A stretch of 21,070 nucleotides of DNA. It comes from Bacteroidales bacterium (lineage in GTDB: Bacteria > Bacteroidota > Bacteroidia > Bacteroidales > Paludibacteraceae). The notes below the pieces were generated by a model. The model was not told where the DNA came from and ran no database searches. It saw nothing but the letters and a program-made list of their open reading frames with translations. Location of the stretch: positions 1 to 21,070 of the forward strand of contig CAAGFD010000196.1 in assembly GCA_900769035.1 (NCBI GenBank). Reading direction: 5' to 3'. Positions 1 to 11,120 of this stretch are shown in pieces (the first letter of the stretch is position 1; each line of letters starts with the position of its first letter). The position numbers and the translations under genes were made by a program.

Positions 1-74
1 GATTTGATTGTTTCTCCGCAGAGAATGCGACTGACTATATTCAACCGTTCTTCATAATTATGATGTTTATACAT
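1..74 (-). CDS. IS3-family transposase OrfA, N-terminal 24 codons (partial)
   Basis: Reading the minus strand from ATG at 74-72 gives MYKHHNYEERLNIVSRILCG followed by ETIK, then the window ends. A short basic start followed by a Y/F-x-x-R-L-x-I-V-x-x-x-L-x-G-E-T/S-I-K segment is typical of the first helix of the helix-turn-helix DNA-binding OrfA of IS150-group elements. OrfA and OrfB are normally joined by programmed -1 frameshifting to make the transposase. The start codon lies 2 nt inside the terminal hairpin, and a GGGGTG that could serve as a ribosome site is buried in that hairpin. Whether the element is intact cannot be judged from this fragment. Confidence 0.75.
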   Translation of the reverse strand, partial: MYKHHNYEERLNIVSRILCGETIK

Positions 75-76
75 AA

Positions 77-114
77 TGCACCCCAAAAGTTTTGTGTCTA
101 ACTTTTGGGGTGCA
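77..114. repeat. Terminal hairpin of the IS: perfect 15-bp inverted repeat
   Basis: TGCACCCCAAAAGTT (77-91) and AACTTTTGGGGTGCA (100-114) are exact reverse complements separated by 8 nt (TTGTGTCT). The outer arm is the IS terminus itself; the inner arm lies between the terminus and the orfA start. In a transcript entering from outside, the fold would hide the region just before the orfA ATG. This arrangement is known in several IS families as protection from impinging transcription; its role here is inferred. Confidence 0.8.
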
Positions 115-482
115 CTTCAAAAGTAAATAGGGGGCTTGGTAAAGCTGCATTTCCGGCTTTGATGCTTTTGGCATTAGTGTTTTTTATCCAATATACGAGT
201 GAGATAATAGCAAATTTTACGGTACTTGGTTTGGCGGCAGCGATGCTGATACTTACTACGATGCTGTTAAGTGCTTTATCGACAAGACTTTTACGGTATG
301 ATGCAGCAGTGCGTCGCACTATAGTTATCGAAGTAGGAATGCAGAATGCGGCACAAGCTATTGCCATCGCTACATCGCCTTTAATATTTAATAATGGTGA
401 AATGGCTATTCCTGCCATCATCTATGCTCTGTTAATGAACGTCATACTCCTTATATACGTTTGGTTTATTAAGAGAAAATAG
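115..482 (+). pseudogene. C-terminal part of a bile acid:sodium symporter (BASS/SBF) family transporter, truncated by the IS
   Basis: The frame entering from the IS junction encodes about 122 residues and ends at TAG (480-482). It shows the C-terminal hallmark of the BASS family: the IEVGMQNA segment, then AIAIAT, then a last hydrophobic helix (AIIYALLMNVILLIYVWF) and a basic KRK tail. Several further hydrophobic stretches (ALMLLALVFF, TVLGLAAAMLIL) are transmembrane segments. Full-length members have about 300 residues and roughly ten helices, so more than half is missing from the left. The TTG at 105 would give a nominal start, but it lies in the IS terminus and is not a credible gene start. 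The protein would normally sit in the inner membrane and import an organic anion with sodium; the substrate cannot be told from this fragment. It is presumably non-functional here; if the other half persists beyond the IS, that half is also broken. Confidence 0.75.
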
Positions 483-758
483 AGTATCTAATCTTTTATA
501 TTTAAAATTAATTAAAATGAATTTTTTTATTTGAATTATAATTTCTGTAGTTAAAATCATTTTAGTAGCTGTATTTCTTAGTTAAGTAAACGTTATGTCT
601 ATTTAAAGAGCTCGATATCTTTTTTAAGCAAAATTTATTTTTTAAGTTAAATAGATTTGTTTTATTTTGCGTTGTTAAATGTAATGTGAATTATTCATTT
701 AACTGTGAGATAAATTAAGTGCTTATAATAAAGATTTATAACTTTTTATTTTAATATT
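483..758. other. AT-rich spacer and leader of giant gene 1; no gene seen
   Basis: This 276-nt stretch is very AT-rich, with stops in all frames. I see no tRNA, riboswitch or strong GC-rich terminator. The bases before the ATG at 759 (CTTTTTATTTTAATATT) are A/T only with no Shine-Dalgarno sequence, as is usual in Bacteroidota. A TTTG at 656-659 or 666-669 could be a -33 element, but no good TAnnTTTG -7 match stands at the right distance, so no promoter is called. Confidence 0.6.
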
Positions 759-3700
759 ATGAGAAAACGTTTACTAAATTTATTGCTTATTTTAAGCATT
801 CCTTGGATATTGTATTCTCAGGGTAATATAATTCTGAATGAGACATTTAATGATGCCTCGACGTTGCCATCGGGATGGGAAGTAAGTGGAGATATTAGTG
901 CCGGTTACAACTAGAAAATTTCTACCACTACAGTAAATCAGTACGATGGTTACTCCGTTATGATGAGTAATTTTAATTGGCATAAGAAAGCCGTATTAAA
1001 AAGTCCGGTTATTTCGTTGACTGATGATATGTTGCTTTCTTTCATGTTATATGATGCTGCCAGTGAAGATTTTACCGTTTACATTTCTACAGATGGTGGT
1101 GCTACTTATACTACCGAGTTGGCTAAATTCACTAATAATAGAGAATGGGAGCAGAAATTCATAGATTTGTCGGCTTATACCGGTCAGTCTAATGTAAAAA
1201 TAGTATTTGAGGCAGTCTCTTCAAATGGTGGAAATGATAGAAATTATTACACATATTTGGATAATATCATTATATCCGAAATGCCTAACTGTGCTAAGCC
1301 TCTAAATTTGAATGTCAGTTCACTTTCAGATACTTCGGTTACCTTTGTTTGGCAAAACGATATTTACGGAAGTACTACTTCCAATTATAGATTTACCTTG
1401 CGTGATGAGCAGGGTATTAATGTCTATAATAACCAATCTTTCTCTACAGTAAATAATATAAATTCTTATACGATAAACGGTTTGCAAAACAATAGTCACT
1501 ATGAATTATTGTTACAAGCCGACTGTTCTCAAGCTGCTTTGGGCTTCTCCGAGCAATCTTCAATATTTGAATTTCATACTTTGTCAAACCCTGTAAGTTT
1601 GCCTTATAGTGTTAATTTTGATGGATTAACCGCATTGCCTTCAGGATGGCATGTGGGGATTAATAACACGTCAACATCCGTTACTATTGTGGCTCCGGGT
1701 TATAACTCTACTACCAATACCATGGCTATTAAGCCAAATGGTAAACCGGTGATTATCACTACTCCTACTTTGATTTCCCCTGCCGATAGTATTGAAATCG
1801 ACTTCTTTGTTCAGACTACAAAAATGTCGAATATTAAGATTGGTTTGATGACCGACATAGCCGATATGAGTACTATGGATCTTGTTTTTGATACTTCTTT
1901 CGTATCTTTAAGTAAATGGGAAAATATAAGGGTAAATACCGCAAGAACCAATTATGGTAAGACGAATAATGTACACCTCGTTATTTACGTTGAGTCTGCC
2001 GATGTTACTTCAATAATCAATATTGATGAGATAACAATTTCGCATTTGAGTAAATGTCCTCGACTCGAGCATGTAGACGTATTAGCAGATTCTACTTCAG
2101 TGATATTAAGTTGGACAGAAAATACTATTTCTCCTTCCGGAAATTATTTTGTAAGATATGAGAATAACGATAATGGTGAAGTAGGTTTCTTTGGCGGCAA
2201 TACTAATCCGTTGAGAGTGACCGGACTTGACGATAATACCAATTATACTTTCCGGGTAAGCTCTATCTGCTCTAATACCGACACATCAGAGTATAGCATT
2301 CCTGTATCTATAAGAACGTTATGTAGCCCGGCTTCTCCTCTGTTTATGGAGGATTTTGAAGATAAATTAAGTTTTGACCCTTGTTGGACTACAAAGCAGA
2401 CCGTACTTGGTACCGGCGTAAGCGGTAATGATAACGGGGCTACAGGTTGGAGTGTTATTAAGTGGAGTAATACTATGGTTGCCAAGCTTATGTATGGTAA
2501 AGCCGGAGGCCACTATAACCTTGCTACTCATGCTCTTAATATCGATGCTCCTAAGAAATACGATTTAAGATTTAAATTATACCGCCAAAATGCCTCTACG
2601 GCTAATGATTACATCCGCGTATGGGCTAGCAACACTACCGATACTACCAATGGTGTACTGCTCGGCGTAATTGGTAGAAATATTAATTTACCACCAAAAG
2701 AATTGGTTGCAGGTTGGTATGATTACGAATTTAATATACCACTTACAGGTTCCGTACATATTATCTTTGAAGGTGTATTGGGTTCCGGATATATCTATTC
2801 TTATCTTGATGAGATACAAGTTGTTGAGGCTCCTCTTTGTAGAGAGCCTAAGAATCTTGAGGTAGTTCCGGAGTTGAACTCCATTAGTGTAAGTTGGACG
2901 GCAAGTGAAGCCGAACATGATTCTTGGCTTGTTTCTTACGTAATCCGCACAAGTGATACCGACTCTACGGTGCACTCCGAGGTAGTTCATTCTACTAATT
3001 ACGTTATCAGCGGATTGAATGAAGCTACTACTTATCATTTGAACCTTGCAGTATCTACTGAGTGTAATGATACACTCCATTCAACTCCTCTTATTTTCGA
3101 TGATTTTATATCTACTAACTGCCGTACGGTGACTACATTCCCGTATGAGATGGGTTTTGAAAATCTTATCACATTCCCTCCTGTATGTTGGGAAAGAGCT
3201 ATCGTTAAAATGCCGGTTAGCGGGTCTAATCACTATGAAGATACTTGGACTTATATCAATAATGCCGATGTAGCACATAGCGGTGCGGGTGTTGCATATT
3301 TCCAACCATCAGGTTCTAATGCCTGCGCATACATTTCTTCTCCTAAATTCAGCTTCGAGAATGATAAGCATTATCAAGTTAAATTCTGGATGTATCGTGA
3401 TGTATTCCAAGCTTATTCTAAAGTATATCTAAGACTTAAATTGACCGATTCGCCTACCGATACTATGGGTACTATTATTGCTCAATATAACGCAAATATA
3501 GCTAAAGACCCTATAGAGGTTAGTCCGGGTTATTACCAATATACAGTGGAAATACCGGATTCTGTCGGTGAAAAGCATATCATGTTTATCGGTCAGAACA
3601 GTGCTTATTACGAGGATTCTTATTACCTCGATGATATAGTAGTGGAAGAGCGTCCTGCATGTAAGCCTTTCCAAAAATTAATTGGCGACGTTATCGATTG

Positions 3701-6700
3701 CAATACTGTAAAAGTAATGCTCGATAATAACACGGAAAATGCTCAGGATTGGGAAGTGGCTGTATTGTCACCAAACCAAGACATAGAAGATGTTCAAGCC
3801 ATTGCAGTTACTAATGACGATGAAGTAGAAGTTGGTGGATTGACTCCATTTACCGATTATCGCATTGTAGCTCGCAGAAAATGTGCCGAGGGCGTTTATT
3901 CCGATTGGTCGGCAAATGTTTGCTATATCACTACACCTTGTAACCCTGTAATTTTGTCTGCCGATTCTCCGTTTATCGAGACCTTTGAGTCGCTCGAAAT
4001 GGGTGCTGAAATAGATAATAACAATTGCTACGATTACCAGAAAACATCTACTTATTTCCAAACTGCTTTGGTTTCAAATAGTGTAAAACAGATACATAAA
4101 CCTTATTCAGGTAATCAATGTGTAACATTCTTCTGCGAGTCTTACCTCTTTAGAGAATTCTATTTAGAGGCTGGCAAGACTTATGAGGTTAGTGCTTATG
4201 CCGTTGCAAATAATATTAACAATAACCCTAACGGCGATAGAATATCATTTGCACTTGCTACATCTCCGGATATGAATGATATCCTTACAACAATAATGCC
4301 AAATCAGTTGGTTCCGGATCAATGGACTCGCTATGCAGCTACATTGACGGTTTCTTCTACTGGTAATTATTATATTTGTGTACATCCTTATTCTTTCAGT
4401 TATTTAGGTCTTGACAACTGGAGTGTACGTGAAATAGATTGTACAGCACCTGCCAATATCTATATCAATAGCACCACTACTAATTCCGGTGAATTGGTAT
4501 TTACTCCAACCGCTGATAGAACGGAAATAAGGGTTTCACTTAACAATAATGGTGATTTAGACCCGGATTTCGACATTCTTATCGATACTTTGGGTACGAG
4601 CGAAAACAATGTTTTGATTTCCGGTCTCGAGGCTAATAATAAATATTACTATACTTTACGTTCTTTATGCGGTGAGAATAAACAAAGTTCGTGGTCGCCT
4701 ATCAAGTATTTCTATACACTTTGTGAAGCAATCACTGTTCCTTATAACGAAAATTTCGAAGAGGCTACCTCTTTATTCTCTTGTTGGAATACTCTCGGTG
4801 TTAATAATACCGTAGCCGAACTCTCTACCGAGCAATCACATAGCCTTGGAAAATCTTCCTTGAAATTGGAGAATACCACTATCGTTACTCCTGAATTTAA
4901 TGTTACCTCTTTGGCTGATTATTCTATTACCGGCTACGTTTATCTTGATGCCACTACAGGCGGTAATATCTCTATAGGCGTTATGATTAACCCGAGTATG
5001 CTTGAGACATACGAACCTATAGCTGATATTACTATTCCTTCCGGACAAACTTGGGTGGAATTCAGTACCGACTTCTCTGTATTAAATAGTGCTGATTATC
5101 AAGGTGATGACTTACAATTTGCTAAATATATTGCTATTGCATCGGGTGATAATGTTATCTATTTGGATGATATTAAGGTGCTTGAAACCCCTTCTTGTAT
5201 CAAGCCTAATAATTTGACTGTAAGAAATTTCGATCCTCGCTCTTTGAATGTAGAGTGGACTGCCGGTGGCAATGAAACTTCTTACGAGGTTACCGCTTAT
5301 AGAATTACCGATGCAGAAAATTATGGCAAAGAGTTTATTATAGATTATTGCGATACAGTTACTTCTACTTCCGTAGTAATCAATACACTCTCTCCAAGTT
5401 CAACATACACAATTTCTGTTGTATCCCTTTGTGGAAATAATGAACATAGTTTGCCTGTATATTCTGTAGAGTTTGAAACGGAATGTTCTCCGCTCACTTT
5501 GCCTTATATCGATAAATTTAAAGAGTATTCAAATCAAAGATTATTCCCTCCTTGCTGGACGCAAGGAGACTATTATCCGGCATTTACTGCAAATGTTTGG
5601 ATAAGCCAACCAAATTCTTGCTTGATGTGGAGATACACTACCGATTCTATACCGGCTTATAGTCAACTTCTCTCTCCTATTTTCGATATGACTTCCGTAT
5701 TGAATGCGAAAATAGAGATGAGTCTTGCTACTGTTAACGTAGACACGATATATGTTACCGCTTCTTACGACGGTGGATTGACATTTACAGATACCATCGG
5801 TAAACTCGACAGAATAGTGGGAAGTGCAGATCAATCCATTGTTTTGGATGCACAAAAATGTGTTGGTAAAAATGTAATGTTTGCTATTACAGCCAGAAGC
5901 TTTAATACTACTACAACATCAGTTACTTCTAATGTGTCTCTTTTGAGTTTCCACATAGAGCCTATACAAGTTTGTCAAATTCCTATCAATGTTATTGTAG
6001 GTGCTGTAACGGCCACTTCCGCTACCGTTGTAATTAATGATACTGTTGCTACCCATAATACTTGGGAGTATGCAGTGGTATTATCCGGCAGAAATATAGA
6101 GACTTCTGATATTAAAACGGTTAATAATGTGGTATTTAGTGTAGAGGGTCTTGTGCCTGCTACTTATTACGATTTGTACGTACGTAGCAGTTGCGGTAGT
6201 GAAAAGAGCTATTGGCGCGGTCCTATTTCATTCCTCACTACTTGCGAAATAGCTAATGCTCCTTATTACGAGGACTTTGAAGATGATATCGATTGTTACG
6301 AAATCTTTATGGGTTCTTCCGATATGAGGATGGATAAGTCGTTGACTGCTCCATATCAAGGTATATGGTCAATGTATTTTGCTTCTTCTTCAATCAATAC
6401 TTCCGGATTTATGGTATTGCCGAGAATTACTATGCCGTTGACTTCTCTTGCTCTTGACTTTAAGTATATGCAGCAAGATGGTAGCGGAATGCTCGTAGTT
6501 GGTATAATGAATGGCACAAATGAGGCTTCATTTATACCTCTTGATACTTGTAACAATGTAGGCGTTACTTCTTATACGGATTATAGACTTACATTCGAGA
6601 AGTTAAGCAAGAATTATGATAACTATAGAATAGCCATCCAATTCATCCAAGGCGACAGAGTAAGTAGATATTCTACAATAGATAACATCTCTATTAAAGA

Positions 6701-9700
6701 AAATATCCTCACTCCTACCGTAGAAAATGTAGAGATAATAAGTATTACATCTACTCAAGCTACATTCCTTTTGGAGTATGAGCCGGATAGTGTAGAGGTT
6801 TGCTGTGTATTGAGAGGCAATAACCCTCTCGAGAGTGGTAATACTATATTTACCACCGATACGGTTGTTATTAATTCTTTGCAAGCCGGTTCCTCTTATT
6901 CATTATACGCTCGTACAAGAAATGAATATGGTATCAGCGAGTGGTTCGGTCCGTTTGATTTCAATTCCGGATGCAACGTCATCTCCTTGAGTAGCGGTAA
7001 TCCATGGCTCGAGACTTTTGATAACAATATAAGTGGTAATTCAAATATACCTGCTTGTATTGAGGCCCTTATCAGTGAAGATATAGACAACGTTAATTTC
7101 CCAAGAGTGCTCAACTCTACATTATGTAACCATTCCGGTGCTCTGTCAATGAAGGGGAATAATCGAATTCTATTACCTGTATTCAACGTTATGCCTTCTA
7201 ATACAATATTATCTTTCTACATCATAGGTAACGGATGCGATGTATTTATTGGTACGATGAAGGATCAGGATATGTCTTCTTACAACCAAGTCGACTTTAT
7301 TACCACTACAAGTAGTGTTACTAAGATTGTTTTAGACCTTTCTACATATTATTGTGCCGGAAACAGAGTTGCAATAAGCACAACTGATGCATCATCAATA
7401 ATCTATATCGACTCTTTACAAGTAGCTTATAATGATGCCAATTATGCTCCTGTTATCTCTTCCGCTGCGGTATACGACGTCAAAGCCAACTTTGCTTGGA
7501 ATGCCGTTGCATCTGCCGTATCAAGCGATTATGTATGTAAACAAAACGGTGTGGAAGTAGCAAGCGGCAGTGTTGTAAACAATAAAGCCGTGCTTACAGG
7601 TCTTACACCGAATACCGATTATGTTTTTGAAGTTCGCTCTGTAGATGGTCAAAATAATACTAGTGCATGGACTACTTATGCATTTACTACTAAATACGGC
7701 ATCCTTCACGTGCCGTTCGTAATCGATTTTGAAGATGCTTCTGAGGCAGGTGCTTGGTCTTATCACTCTTCAAGCACTGATAATTTCACTATTGGTTCGG
7801 CAAGTGCAGCTGTTTATTCCGGTAATAAAGCACTTTATATTTCTAAATACCCTGAAAGCAGTAAGACTTACGACTATAGTAAAAAGCAGTATAGTGCTTA
7901 TGCAGTACGTGATATCTATTTGAATAGTGGTGTTTATACCGTAAATTATAGATATAACGTCAAAGGTGCTACTACAGATTTCGGTAGATTCTTCCTCCTT
8001 CCGGAAGGCAAACAAATGCCTGTGGATGTGTTGAATGCTTCTCTCCCTGAGTCTGCTATCTCTCTTGATAACAATACTATTTTGAGTGAAAAGCCATTGT
8101 ATAGTAATAAAGAATTAAGAGTAACAGTAGATAAAGAGGGTATTTATCAAATGATAGTTTACTGGAGAAGTGCCGGTAGCGCTTTATATATGCCACCTTT
8201 GGCTATAGACGATATTTCATTCGACTACATCCCTTGCTCTCTTATCGATAACGTACGTAGTACATCCAATTCAAATAGTGCTACTGTCACTTTCGACGGA
8301 TATAACGAAGGTACTACTATCAACTATTACTTAATGCAAGGATATGATACCGTACAGACCGGTAATATTCAGTCGGACGTTATAGCACTTACCGGTTTGA
8401 ATGCCAATACGGCATACACAATTACGTTCAATGCTTCTTGTGACGAAGGTAGCACTTCATTCATTACACACTCTTTCTCTACTCTTTGTAATTCTATTAT
8501 GGCTCCTTACCGTAACGGATTCGAAGAGGTATCTAATGATGTTGCATTTGCTGATACATACGATTGCTGGTCAGAGACACCGTCACCTTTTTATTATAAA
8601 TTCAAAGGTACTGCCGGAGTCGCTTCTCAATATACATTGACTCACCATACAGGCAGTCAATCGCTCTATTATCAATCAGGTGCAAATAGTGTGGATATCT
8701 TACAAAATATTTACCATATGGATGCAGGTAAGATATATACATTGTCGATATATGCTTATCATGCAGAGCCACTTAACGTTGGTAATACTCTTACTTTTGT
8801 ATTGTATAAAGATGGTAAACAGTATAAGAATCTTGCAACATTTAACCTTAATAGCGATTGGAAGAAGTATTCTGTGGATATGTTTATGGAAGAGACCGGC
8901 GATTATGAAATCGGTATCAGAATTAAACATACTACTAATGCATCAGGTGCTACTCGTCGTACTTTATTCACTGTTATCGACGACCTTGAATTTATTGAAT
9001 GCGAGAGTATTACTCCTACTCCTATCGAGGTAGTATCCTTAATTGATAACGAGGTTAGCTTGCAATGGAGTAATGTGGCAGATACATTCTTGCTTGCATT
9101 AGAGCTTAACGGACAGGTTGTTATGGATACTTTGTTAGAGACTAACAACTGTGTAATCAACCATTTGTTGCCTAATACTACTTATAATGTTTATGTATCC
9201 GGTATTATTGATGGTGATACTACCGATGCCGCTACAGCTACGTTTACTTCCGGTTGTGGTGCAATGGTAATGCCTTACGTTCAAGACTTTACTAAAGTGG
9301 ATAACGGATTCTTGCCTACTTGTTGGGATAATACTACAAAAAGCGTTCTTGTAGAGGGCTCCGATAATTGGACAGTATCTACTATTTCCGGTAATAAAGT
9401 TCTCTCTGTTAATACTAAAAATGTTGAGGGTCTTGCCCTTATAGAGACAATGCCTATCTTGATTTCCGGAGAAAATACCGCTTTATCATTCAAATACTTC
9501 AATAAGTCTACAGCCGACAAACTCTATGTTGTTGCTTCCGATGGTGCCGTACAAGATACTTTATTCATTGAAGGCGTTACCGACGCTTGGAAACAAACAC
9601 AATGTCTGCTCAACGAGTTTATAGGTAAAGAAATATCATTCAAGTTCAGCACCGTAGCTTCTTTAATGTCAAGTGGAAATGACATCTTTATTGATGACGT

Positions 9701-11096
9701 TCGTATCACTAATTTCGTTATTGTGGAAGATAGATACGACTCTATTTGCGAGGGAGAGCCTTATTTGAAGAATGGATTTAAACTCACAGCTTCTGATGTT
9801 AATTTAGGAGAAAACAATTTGCATTCTATTAAATATGGTCTTGGAGATTACCCGGTCGACTCTTTGATCAACGTTCATCTATATGTAAATCCTAAATACA
9901 AGATGGCTATTTACGATACAATCTGTAACGGTGATGTTTATAATAAAGGTCTCTTTGCAAATGTCAACCCTCCTATTACTAAGAGCGGTAGATACGAGAT
10001 TCCGTTTATCTCTTCTGCCGGTTGCGATAGTATAGTAGCTTTGTATCTCAACGTTATCAACCTTGATAGTACTATTAATGCAACAATTTGTGAAGGAGAT
10101 AGTTACGTATTTAATGGTACATCATATACCGAAGATGGTATTTATACTATCAACGAAACAAATTCTAACGGTTGTGAAGTGTTTACTACTATTAACCTCG
10201 TTGTAATGCCTCAATATTATGAGAGCAATATAATGCGTTGCGATAGCGAGCTTTATCAATGGGAAGACACCGTAATTACTACTACAGGTACTTATTTCCG
10301 CTATTATCAAAATAGCCTCGGTTGCGACTCTATAATCAAATTGAATTATACAGCCGTGCCTTCCGCTATATATGATACGGTAACAGTTTGCAGTAATGGA
10401 AGCTACAACTTTGTAGGTGAAGTTCTTACCGAAGAGGGAACTTATCCACATACATTTACCTCAACTCTTGGATGCGACAGTACGGTTTATCTTACCCTTT
10501 ATAAAGCCCCTGTAATCCGCAACGTTTTGAGTGATTATGTTTGTGAAGGTGACCAGTATAATGGTCATGGCTTTAGTGTTGATAATATCGTCAATGACAC
10601 AATTATCGAGCGCACGATGCAAACAGTAGAGGGTTGTGACTCTATTATTGAGGTTCACGTAAGTGTAATACCTGCCGTTTACGATACTATATATGCTTCT
10701 ATTAATGAGGGCGACTATTATGAATTTGGTGGTAATACTTATACTCAAGCCGGAGAATACAGCAAGAACTTCTTCTCTGAAAATGGTTGCGACTCAATAG
10801 TAACCTTGTTCTTGACGGTAGTAACCGGTGTAGAAGGTACTTACACATTACCGATTACAGTGGCTCCTAACCCTATTAGAGGCGGAGAAACTACTTATAT
10901 CGTTAAAGAGTGGAGTGCTGAAGAGCAACAAGGCCTTGTTGTTGAAATGTTCAACTCTCTTGGTCAGAAATTATCATCCTTCCGCCCTGCTGTTTATCCG
11001 ATTATCATTTCGGATTTGAACGTCAGCGGTGTATATTATATCCGAATTATCGACGGAACGGGTAATATTTATACGGGAAAACTGATAGTTAAATAA
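759..11096 (+). CDS. Giant T9SS-secreted surface protein 1: choice-of-anchor J/Fn3 modules, with an in-frame TAG at codon 52
   Basis: If codon 52 is read through or is an error, the product has 3445 residues (roughly 375 kDa). Residues 1-21 are a Sec signal peptide (MRKRLLNLLLILSIPWILYS-Q). Twelve modules start near residues 22, 276, 522, 788, 1061, 1322, 1576, 1829, 2072, 2314, 2577 and 2833. Each has a jelly-roll choice-of-anchor J domain (opening PYxxxFE..CW, closing Y[LI]DDIxVxExPxC) followed by an Fn3 domain (W near the B/C strand, GLxPNTxYxxxVRSxC, closing TxC); module 12 lacks the Fn3. Seven CEG/GCDSI repeats (about 2990-3358) and a T9SS type A sorting domain (about 3364-3445) follow. 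The start at 759 is chosen for the signal peptide; the uninterrupted frame from ATG 960 would begin inside module 1 without one. TAG at 912-914 matches Trp53 of the paralogue at 11593. Related proteins act as surface adhesins or binding scaffolds; the ligand is unknown. No enzymatic domain is seen. Confidence 0.85.
822..9728 (+). repeat. Twelve-module array of choice-of-anchor J plus Fn3 domains in giant 1
   Basis: Each period is about 240-270 residues (roughly 730-800 nt). The most regular landmarks are the Y[LI]D[DN]I strand that closes each jelly roll (for example YLDNIIISEMPNC ending at 1292, YLDDIVVEERPAC ending near 3662, YLDDIKVLETPSC ending near 5196) and the GL-x-NT-x-Y motif of each Fn3 E/F region. 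The modules within the protein are strongly diverged at both protein and DNA level, so the array is old. Module 12 consists of the jelly roll only and passes directly into the tail repeats. Confidence 0.8.
912..914 (+). other. In-frame TAG (codon 52) in giant gene 1
   Basis: The codons around it read AGY-N-stop-K-I-S and align without gaps to ASAR-N-W-R-V-G in the second giant gene (tryptophan TGG at 11749-11751). A single TGG-to-TAG transition explains it. The frame is open for 51 codons before it and for 3393 codons after it. It could be a real recent nonsense mutation, a sequencing or assembly error, or a suppressed codon. The BASS remnant ends in TAG (480-482), so nothing here points to general recoding of TAG. 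Confidence 0.85.
9729..10829 (+). repeat. Seven ~50-residue CEG/GCDSI tail repeats in giant 1
   Basis: The repeats follow the pattern Y-D-[TS]-x-x-x-C-[EN]-G-[DE]-x-Y-x-[FN]-x-G ... T-x-x-G-x-Y ... GCDSI-[VI]-x-L-x-[LV]-x-V. The GCDS motif recurs near 10022, 10322, 10472, 10634 and 10787, and GCE stands at the equivalent place in repeat 3. Repeat 1 has the first cysteine but PVDSL instead of GCDSI; repeat 7 has GCDSI but INEG instead of CEG. Such repeats commonly link adhesive modules to the sorting domain in Bacteroidota surface proteins. Each probably forms a small beta-sandwich; this is inference. Confidence 0.75.
10194..10269 (+). repeat. 76-nt segment identical to 20995-21070 in giant gene 2
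   Basis: Direct comparison shows no mismatch over 76 nt (offset 10801) in tail repeats 3 and 4, running to the end of the window. The 120 nt before it differ at many positions, including silent ones. The length of the identical tract beyond the window is unknown. Confidence 0.9.
10848..11093 (+). other. T9SS type A C-terminal sorting domain (Por secretion tail) of giant 1
   Basis: About 82 residues show the family landmarks in order: an opening V-A-PNP-x-x-G (10860-10884), a central V-E-M-F-N-S-L-G-Q-K-L strand pair, I-I-I-S-D-L-x-V-S-G-V-Y-Y-I-R-I, and a closing G-K-L-I-V-K just before TAA (11094-11096). This domain directs proteins across the outer membrane through the type IX system, where it is usually cleaved and the product is attached to the surface or released. 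The assignment rests on motif recognition and is strong. Confidence 0.9.
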
Positions 11097-11120
11097 CTTT
11101 TAATAGTGTTTTTTGTAATT

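Larger units (their letters stand above)
1..114 (-). mobile_element. End of an IS3-family (IS150-type) insertion sequence, running off the left edge
   Basis: On the minus strand the element begins TGCACCCCAAAAGTTAGACA, which resembles the CCCAAAAGTTAGACA-type termini of IS150-group IS3 elements and starts with the usual TG. It is followed within 42 nt by an orfA start codon. The boundary is placed at 114 because the transporter reading frame of the interrupted gene takes over at 115. The first bases outside, CTT at 115-117, would be one copy of a 3-bp target duplication; the other copy lies outside the window, so this is untested. Only the orfA-proximal end is visible; the rest of orfA and all of orfB (DDE transposase) should lie to the left. 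Family assignment is from recognition of terminus and protein start, not from a database search. Confidence 0.8.

Noticed and set aside
98..421. 107-codon minus-strand open frame
   Set aside because: It is antisense to the BASS remnant, crosses the IS junction and has no recognisable domain.
105..482. TTG at 105 as the start of a complete 125-residue membrane protein
   Set aside because: The TTG lies inside the IS terminus, and the encoded sequence is only the C-terminal part of a ~300-residue transporter family.
739..746. TAACTTTT as a -7 promoter element of giant 1
   Set aside because: It lies only 12 nt before the start codon and has no TTTG about 20 nt upstream.
960..11096. ATG at 960 as the genuine start of giant gene 1
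   Set aside because: It falls in the middle of the first choice-of-anchor J domain, leaves no signal peptide on a protein with a T9SS sorting domain, and has upstream in-frame coding sequence that aligns with giant 2 back to a good signal peptide at 759.
759..11096. Genome-wide recoding of TAG to an amino acid
   Set aside because: The only candidate is the one TAG at 912. The BASS remnant uses TAG as its stop in the expected place, and a point mutation is simpler.
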